Below, piece after piece: positions 58,534-64,000 of a DNA stretch of 64,000 nucleotides. The DNA is from Acanthochlamys bracteata (Eukaryota; Streptophyta; Magnoliopsida; Pandanales; Velloziaceae): assembly GCA_019914995.1 (NCBI GenBank), contig CM034138.1:6826535-6890534 (forward strand), read 5' to 3'. Made by a program: the position numbers and the translations under genes. Under the pieces are notes generated by a model. It ran no database searches, had not been told where the DNA came from, and worked only from the letters and a program-made list of their open reading frames with translations. Numbering within the stretch: the first letter of the stretch is position 1; every line of letters starts with the position of its first letter.

Positions 58534-60351
58534 ATGGTAAAGAAGGCAGAAATGGTGAAGGTGACAAGACAGAGATATGCACTGAGGTACGGGTTGGGAG
58601 GGAGAACGTTAATTGCGAAGATGGAGTGCTTGCGAGTTCTTGAGCAGAAGTGTTCGGGGAGGAGATCGAGCTGCATCAGGTTAGATGTTGGAGGAGGAAG
58701 AAGGAGAAGATCGTGTCGTTTGCGCTGTGGTGGTGGTGGTGGTGTAGAGATTGAAGGTTTGGTTGCAGTTCCTGTTGTTGTTGCAGAGAAGGAGCTACTG
58801 CAACAGAAGAAGAAGCAGTGTGCTAGCTGCTTCACTACGACAACTCCGCTGTGGAGACCCGGTCCCAACGGCCCCAAGGTAAGCTATACAATCTGCTTGT
58901 TTCTCTGTCGTTCTGTTGAATTGTTCTGATAGATTTGGTGGGATTGCATCATGTGTTTTGAATTCAGATGATTTTCTTTTTTCTTTCATTTCGGCAACAT
59001 TTTGGTCTAACGATATTACTATTTGCTGATACCTCCATCGCGTTTGGGTTAGGGGTTTCAGTTACATGTTTCTCTGTTTCTGCAGAGATTCAGATTGGTA
59101 CTTCTCTTGTTTTCTTTTATGTTAATAGTTTTTGGTAATATTTGTAGTTGGGGTTTTGTTACAGCAGAAGATCTTTATTTTTGAAAATTTTTTGAGGTAT
59201 TAATGGTTTCTTAGGTCACTCTGTTTTCTGCTGATGTTAGTAGAATGCTTTTGCAGTAGTGTTTTTACTTTCTCTGCTTTAATTTGATGCTGTTTGTTTC
59301 TGTGGATTTTTTGAATATTTCCTATTGAATAGAGTTCATTTTGTGTAGGCTGAGTGATTCTTGACTGAATTTCAAGTGTTCATGCGATTTCTTGTGATTC
59401 TTTTTATGGAGTAAGATTTTCCCTGCAGTTTTTTTGGCTGTATTTTCAATGTGGATGTCAATCTTAGAAAACTTTTCCTTGGCAGTACTAAATTCAGTTC
59501 TTTTATGTTGGGTTTAATTTCTTGCAACTGAGTTTAAAATGTCACTGGATATTCAATTAATGTTGGATTATTCTAAATGCATGCAACGTAATTAATTTGC
59601 AATTGCTCATCTGCTTTTAAAGCTATGTTCTATTCAGTTCTTGTGCTCTATCACTGATTCAAATGCTATTAACTCTCTAGTGAGTGAGTGACAGTTTCTT
59701 TTAGTTCGAATTCTTCATTTACTACAGTTGCTGTTGTTATTGTTGTTCTTGTTCTGTTAATTAGTAATATTGATTTCCAGATGAAGTCAACTGTGTGCAT
59801 TCCCTGTTTCGCTGCAGGCACTCTGTAACGCTTGTGGAATCCGGTACCGCAAGCGCCGTGCAGCTGCAGCAGCAGCAGCGGCGGCTAAAGAATCCACCGC
59901 CACCGACGGCGTTCATGCCTGTCAACACCATTCACTCCGGATCAATGTATCACCAGCACCACCACCACCAACAAAAACGACTACTTCCACCAGCAGCAAG
60001 AACAACAAGAGAGCAACGGTGATTAAGGCTGGTACTGTTGATGATTATTCCATAGAAGCTGCAGCCAAGAAGAGAGTAGAGCAGCTGGACAAGTTGCAGA
60101 AGGAGAAGCAGCGAAGGCTGCTGCTGCTGTTGCTACTGCAGCAAGGAGACAACGAATCATCAGCAGAGGCAGAGCAGCAGCAGCAGCAGCACAGAGTAGG
60201 AATAGGAACAAGAGGATACGCGGCGGCAGAAGCGGCGGCGAGAATACAGGGACGTTACGTGGGGACCACGAGTAGTGAGGACACCCAGGCAGCGTTCCTT
60301 CTCATGTCGCTCTCTCTTGACCTCTTTGCTCTCCAACCAACTCGTCACTAG
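58534..60351 (+). CDS. B-class GATA transcription factor with LLM-type C-terminus
   Basis: Two coding exons, 58534-58878 and 59818-60351 (GGCCCCAAG|GTAAGC, gctgcag|GCACTC, phase 0), giving 292 residues. The junction falls inside the finger, as in plant B-GATA genes. The finger is C-x2-C-x18-C-x2-C (Cys96, Cys99, Cys118, Cys121) with [20 protein letters not shown] and the basic RYRKRR behind it. It should bind GATA sites in the nucleus. The C-terminus has AAFLLMSLSLDLF (LLM at residues 276-278), which fits the leucine-leucine-methionine domain of GNC/GNL/GATA15-17 proteins that control greening and growth. The N-terminus is basic with a Gly run and is not typical of GNC. Poly-Ala, poly-Leu and poly-Gln tracts in exon 2 are coded by GCN, CTG and CAG runs. 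The first ATG is chosen. Several same-length frames nearby are shadows. Confidence 0.9.
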
Positions 60352-60945
60352 ATTTCTTTTTTTCTTACTTTTTTACATTTTTACTAATTACTACAGGTCA
60401 AAAGATGAGAAAGAGAGAGAGGAGAGAAAAAGGGACGAGAATAGTTGATTGATTATTACCAGATTTACTTAGGTGCTAGCTGTTGTAATTAATGAAAATT
60501 ATATGGTCGTGAAGAAAGGGTGGTTTTTGAGTAATTAATTTATTGACAAGGCTACGAGCCTAGAGTTGAATTTCAAAAACAGTAATTATAATATATATAT
60601 ATTGGAGAGATAGAAATACTTTCTTCTTAATATGACAGAAAATAAAAAAATTTAAAAATATATATATGTAGGTTGTGGAAATTGAATTTAAAAATTATTC
60701 AGACTATAAACAAAAAAAAAATGTCCAAAATTGCTCTTAAAGAGGAAATATTTCTATCCCTTCCTATATAAAATAGGAATATTCTAATGTTTATGTATAT
60801 TTTTACGCACTCTACGTATATTTGTAGCAATAGAGATATCTATTTTAATTTTTACTATTAAATATAAAAAATTATAAATTGGTAACATGATATAAAATTT
60901 TATGTCAATAGAGTTATGATCTTTATTCGACCACTTGATTAAAAT
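60352..60945. other. 3' end of the GATA gene and AT-rich spacer
   Basis: The 3'UTR probably runs to about 60500 (aatgaaaat). From about 60825 to 60945 the sequence resembles one arm of the foldback element at 61839-62113. Confidence 0.45.
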
Positions 60946-60954
60946 GAATATATA

Positions 60955-61586
60955 CATAGTTGTAAAAATCGGATCGAATATTGAACCGAAAAACTGTTCG
61001 GGTCAACGGTTACGGGTTGATGAGTTGCATCGTCATATCAAAAATACTAAAACGTTGACGGTAGTGCGAACGCTTATTTTCAAAAGAAAAAATAATAAAT
61101 TTTTTCTTTGTTAGAATACATAAAAGAAAAAATAAACTAACAAAAAAGATATCAAAAAATAAAAAATATTTTAAATAATAAATTTCAAAATAAATTTTTT
61201 ATTTTAAAATAATTTTGTTATTTTTCTTACAATTTAACAAAATTAGTAATATAAAAACTTCAAAATCACTAATAATAAATATTTACAAATAAAATATAAC
61301 AAACTTATTTTTTTGCATTATTACATAAAAATGTAAAATCTAAACTATATATTATATTTTAATATAAGGCTACTAATAATTATTTTTGTATCAATATATC
61401 ACAAATTAAAATATTTTAAAATTTAATTTAACCTGGTTTGACCAGGACGAGCGGATCGACCGGATCGAAGCGGGTCAGAACGGGTCGATTGTATAAACGA
61501 TTTTATCATAAACCTGGACCGGTTTACGTTCCGGATCGACGATTTTCGGATCGATTCGGACGGGCCGGTCCGGATTTTATAATTAT
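60955..61586. mobile_element. Mutator-like non-autonomous element, family C, second copy
   Basis: 632 bp flanked by a perfect 9-bp duplication, gaatatata (60946-60954 and 61587-61595). The ends are catagttgtaaaaatcgg and, inverted, ataattataaaatccgg. Subterminal regions are rich in gaccgg, cggatcg and gggtc motifs as in the 8437 copy. The duplication lies in a TA-rich stretch, which weakens its weight slightly. Confidence 0.7.
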
Positions 61587-61590
61587 GAAT

Positions 61591-61610
61591 ATATATATAT
61601 ATATATATAT
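61591..61610. repeat. TA microsatellite
   Basis: About ten AT dinucleotides directly after the right duplication of the family C element. Confidence 0.8.
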
Positions 61611-61838
61611 AGATATTGGTATTTTTTTTGAGTTTTGAGTAGACGGAACCATTCTGTTTTTGTTCTTCTCCACTCCGGCAAGAATTATGCTATGATTTTT
61701 TCTAACTGATATGTCTTCACAGAAAGATCTCCATGATTTCTTCACCCTTCGTCTCGGTTTTTTGAGTCCGACCCGACTTATAAATGCTGCCGAGTTGGAC
61801 AAGCCATGGCACTTTCTTTTTCGTTTATAGCCTTTATA

Positions 61839-62113
61839 GACGTACTGAATTTTAAATATAATATCTACCGTTAAATATTAAGAATTACGAATTACAAACG
61901 AACTAATAAAATTTTATTTCAATCATCAGATTATGAATTGACCACTCGGTTACTTGAACAAATTATATATTAAAATTTTTTAATTTTCAACCATCTTAAT
62001 CAAGTGATCGATAAAAGTGAATTCATAATTTGATTGAAATAAAATTTTATTAGTATATTTTTAATTTGTAATTCTTAATATTTAACGATAGAAATTAAAT
62101 TTAAAAATTATTT
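61839..62113. mobile_element. Foldback MITE with arms of about 110 bp
   Basis: The left arm (about 61839-61950) and right arm (about 62000-62113) are imperfect reverse complements. cgttaaatattaagaattac pairs with its complement at the right, followed by the aataaaattttatttcaatc block and the ttatgaatt block. The loop is about 50 bp. No target duplication was identified. Confidence 0.75.
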
Positions 62114-62363
62114 TGACTATAAATCGGAAAATAAGTATCGAAAAATATTCTTAAAAAAATATCTCTATCACTTTTTCTTATATATATATATACTACAATT
62201 TTTTTTAAATAAATCTTTTCAAAAGTCTTTTAAAAATAAATCTATGAGCAAAAAAAAGAAAAAGCTCATTTTCAAATAAATCTATGAGCTTCTAAACCAT
62301 GTAATGATATTATATTTTAGAGTAATAAGCTTAGGTAATAAGTTAGGGGATGAGAATTTACAC
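62114..62363. other. AT-rich spacer
   Basis: A short direct repeat (aataaatctatgagc near 62230 and 62275) and A/T runs; no gene. Confidence 0.45.
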
Positions 62364-62593
62364 GGGATGTTTGGGATTGCTTTTCTCCGACACTTCTTTT
62401 TAATTTTTTATTTCATGTTTTTTAATATATATTTTATAAATATATAAAAAATTAATTTAAAAATTTAAAAAGTGTAGAAAAATTTTACGAAATGAGATCT
62501 TTTTATTATATATTTTTATTATTTTTTTTAAAAAAAAATATAATTTATTTTTCAAATAAAACAAAAATATTTTTTATTCGTATCAAACACTCA
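62364..62593. mobile_element. MITE family 1, worn right end
   Basis: Begins gggatgtttgggattgc and follows the family 1 consensus (atatattttataaatatata, gtgtagaaaaattttacg, gagatctttttatta). The right end is reduced to atcaaacactc. Confidence 0.6.
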
Positions 62594-62809
62594 CCGTTCA
62601 AGTTAAATCAGAATCATTTTCAACTTAAAAGTTAAATCAGAGAAGCATCTAGATGCACATTCATTACAACTAAAACAAAAAAAGGACACGTTCGTTCTTA
62701 CGGTCTCTACCTGAGGTCACCTTCACTCTACCAACCTGAAAACTTGTAAGAATCCGTTAAGAGTAAAAACTATATACTTTGTTGAAGGAAGAAGAAGAGA
62801 AGAGAGAAA

Positions 62810-63031
62810 ATGTTTGTTCCGATCTGCGTGCAGTGCGGGACGACGCAGAATCCGTGCCGGTGCAAGATCGTCGGACCGACGGTAGGGTTCCTGGCGTTCG
62901 CGGCGGCGGCGTTGATCGAATGGCCGTTGGGGATACTGGTTTACCCGTTCAAGCACATGAAGGGGAGAAAGATCATGGCGCATCCTGCTGCTGTTGTTTA
63001 CCCCTCTGTCACCAATGCGATTCCTATTTGA
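62810..63031 (+). CDS. Small Cys-motif membrane protein of unknown function
   Basis: A single intronless 73-codon frame with GC-rich codons in AT-rich surroundings, after a purine-rich leader (gaagaagagaagagagaaaa). The N-terminus has C-x2-C-x6-C-x-C (Cys6, Cys9, Cys16, Cys18), suggesting a metal- or disulfide-bound knob. A hydrophobic helix follows (about residues 21-46: VGPTVGFLAFAAAALIEWPL and GILVYPF), then a basic stretch HMKGRK and a C-terminus AVVYPSVTNAIPI. The start ATG is the first in the transcript-like region. The composition and compact conserved-looking motifs argue for a real gene of a small plant-specific family, but I cannot name it or give a role. Localisation to an internal or organelle membrane is inference. 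Confidence 0.75.
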   Translation: MFVPICVQCGTTQNPCRCKIVGPTVGFLAFAAAALIEWPLGILVYPFKHMKGRKIMAHPAAVVYPSVTNAIPI

Positions 63032-64000
63032 AAAATATTTGTAATTTCAAAATCAACAGATAGCTACGAGATTCATGTAGTTTTTTTATATAAATTGTTG
63101 GTTGTATTAATTAGTTGTTGTATAATATTTGACAAATAACATTATAAATTTGCTTTGATCGAACAATATTTTATGTTATTGTTATTTTATTTATGTTAAA
63201 TTTATAATTTTTGTTTTGATTAAAATTTTGATAATGTTGAACAAAAATTATTTACTAGTGGTTTCTGTTAATTTTTATAAAATCCATCAAAATACAGATT
63301 CAGATATATTTGCAACATTTAGAACGTATTTAGTTAGTGTTAATTTCTTTACAAAATTTTAAAACTAAATGTAAAATTTTAAACTAACTTTAGTAAAATA
63401 ATAGTTTGTACGAAAAAAAAGTTTAAAATCAGAAATTTCATTCTCAATTTAGAATTTTAAAATAGCTTTTTTAGAGAAAATTGAGTTTTTCTTCTTTCTA
63501 ATTTTATTTAAAATAAAAGTAAAATTTATACGATAAAGAAATATGCACTTACACAAGGATCGTTTCGCCGTAAAATTTTATTTATCAATAATTTTTTATA
63601 AAATTATTTAATATTTTAAAATTTTAAATAGTATTATAAAATTATCAATAAATTAAAAACATAATTTTTATATATTTATTTAATATAATACATTAATATT
63701 ATATTTATGATGCAGATAAATTATATTATTAATAAATTTTTATTTTTTGATTGATTATTATAATATTTTTATAGGTTATTATTATACTGTACTTAAAAAT
63801 TTTAAATTTTTATATAATTAATTAATTAAGAGTCAATCAATTATATTTGTTCTTTTAAAATAAAGAAAAAAACTACAATTCAAAATATCATTATATAAAA
63901 ATTATTTTGCTTTTATAATAAATTTTTTATAAAATAAATCAAACATAAATGAACAATTAATTATGTTAAACTATTTCTGATTTATGAAAATTTTGTATGA
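63032..64000. other. AT-rich 3' flank to the window end
   Basis: The 3'UTR of the small gene should lie just after 63032. From about 63350 to 63545 the text matches, in inverted form, the A/T-rich repeat seen at 20690-20950 and 47930-48150. No other gene is seen. Confidence 0.4.

Noticed and set aside
62771-62776. TATATA just upstream of the small membrane-protein gene
   Set aside because: Only 34-39 bp before the ATG, which would put the transcription start at the start codon; likely not the working TATA box.
1-64000. tRNA, rRNA, CRISPR arrays, bacterial-type operons or riboswitches
   Set aside because: No cloverleaf with intact arms, no rRNA-like sequence and no spaced identical repeats of array type were seen; the gene structures are clearly eukaryotic.

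Overview
This window is nuclear DNA from a flowering plant. The evidence is AT-rich sequence with GT-AG introns, several plant-type gene families (an LLM-type GATA factor, a C3H14/15-like tandem CCCH protein, a BAT1-type amino acid transporter, a PUB4-like ARM-repeat protein without a U-box, a WVD2-like/MDP40-like microtubule protein), a Ty1/copia element primed by initiator tRNA-Met, and many MITEs. I could not resolve the species or lineage.

Layout. 1-7.3 kb is a transposon graveyard: the tail of a CACTA (En/Spm) ORF, a decayed Mutator transposase N-terminus, and an antisense RTE-clade LINE recognisable from its reverse-transcriptase motifs. 7.3-10.9 kb is AT-rich and holds a Mutator-like non-autonomous element and a TTA-duplicating MITE that carries a GC-rich insert. 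10.9-14.3 kb is the CCCH gene (minus strand, two coding exons plus a leader intron). 14.3-21.2 kb is almost entirely MITEs plus one Mutator-like element. 21.2-24.4 kb is the amino acid transporter (minus strand, 8 coding exons, one of 19 nt). 27.1-27.6 kb is a small intronless gene for a basic protein (minus strand). 30.8-35.45 kb is a complete but dead copia element with 5-bp target duplication. 40.0-44.0 kb is the ARM-repeat gene (plus strand, one 2.8-kb intron). 45.0-46.4 kb holds two Mutator-like elements inserted back to back, and 47.9-48.8 kb a tandem duplication of about 481 bp. 49.5-56.8 kb is the WVD2-like gene (plus strand). 58.5-60.35 kb is the GATA gene (plus strand). 61.0-62.6 kb is another cluster of small transposons. 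62.8-63.0 kb is a small membrane-protein gene (plus strand).

The seven plausible genes are independent plant genes, not a pathway or cluster. Three lie on the minus strand in the left half and four on the plus strand in the right half. The intergenic space is dominated by a few MITE families: three or four groups with 3-bp TTA/TAA duplications (PIF/Harbinger-like) and three groups with 9-bp duplications (Mutator-like). I did not find a new multi-gene system. The items most worth a second look are the 19-nt microexon, the abutting Mutator-like insertions, the foreign-looking insert at 9.3-9.46 kb, the 481-bp duplication upstream of the WVD2-like gene, and two small uncharacterised genes. All coordinates, splice sites and motif assignments were read by eye; no alignment or database search was run.
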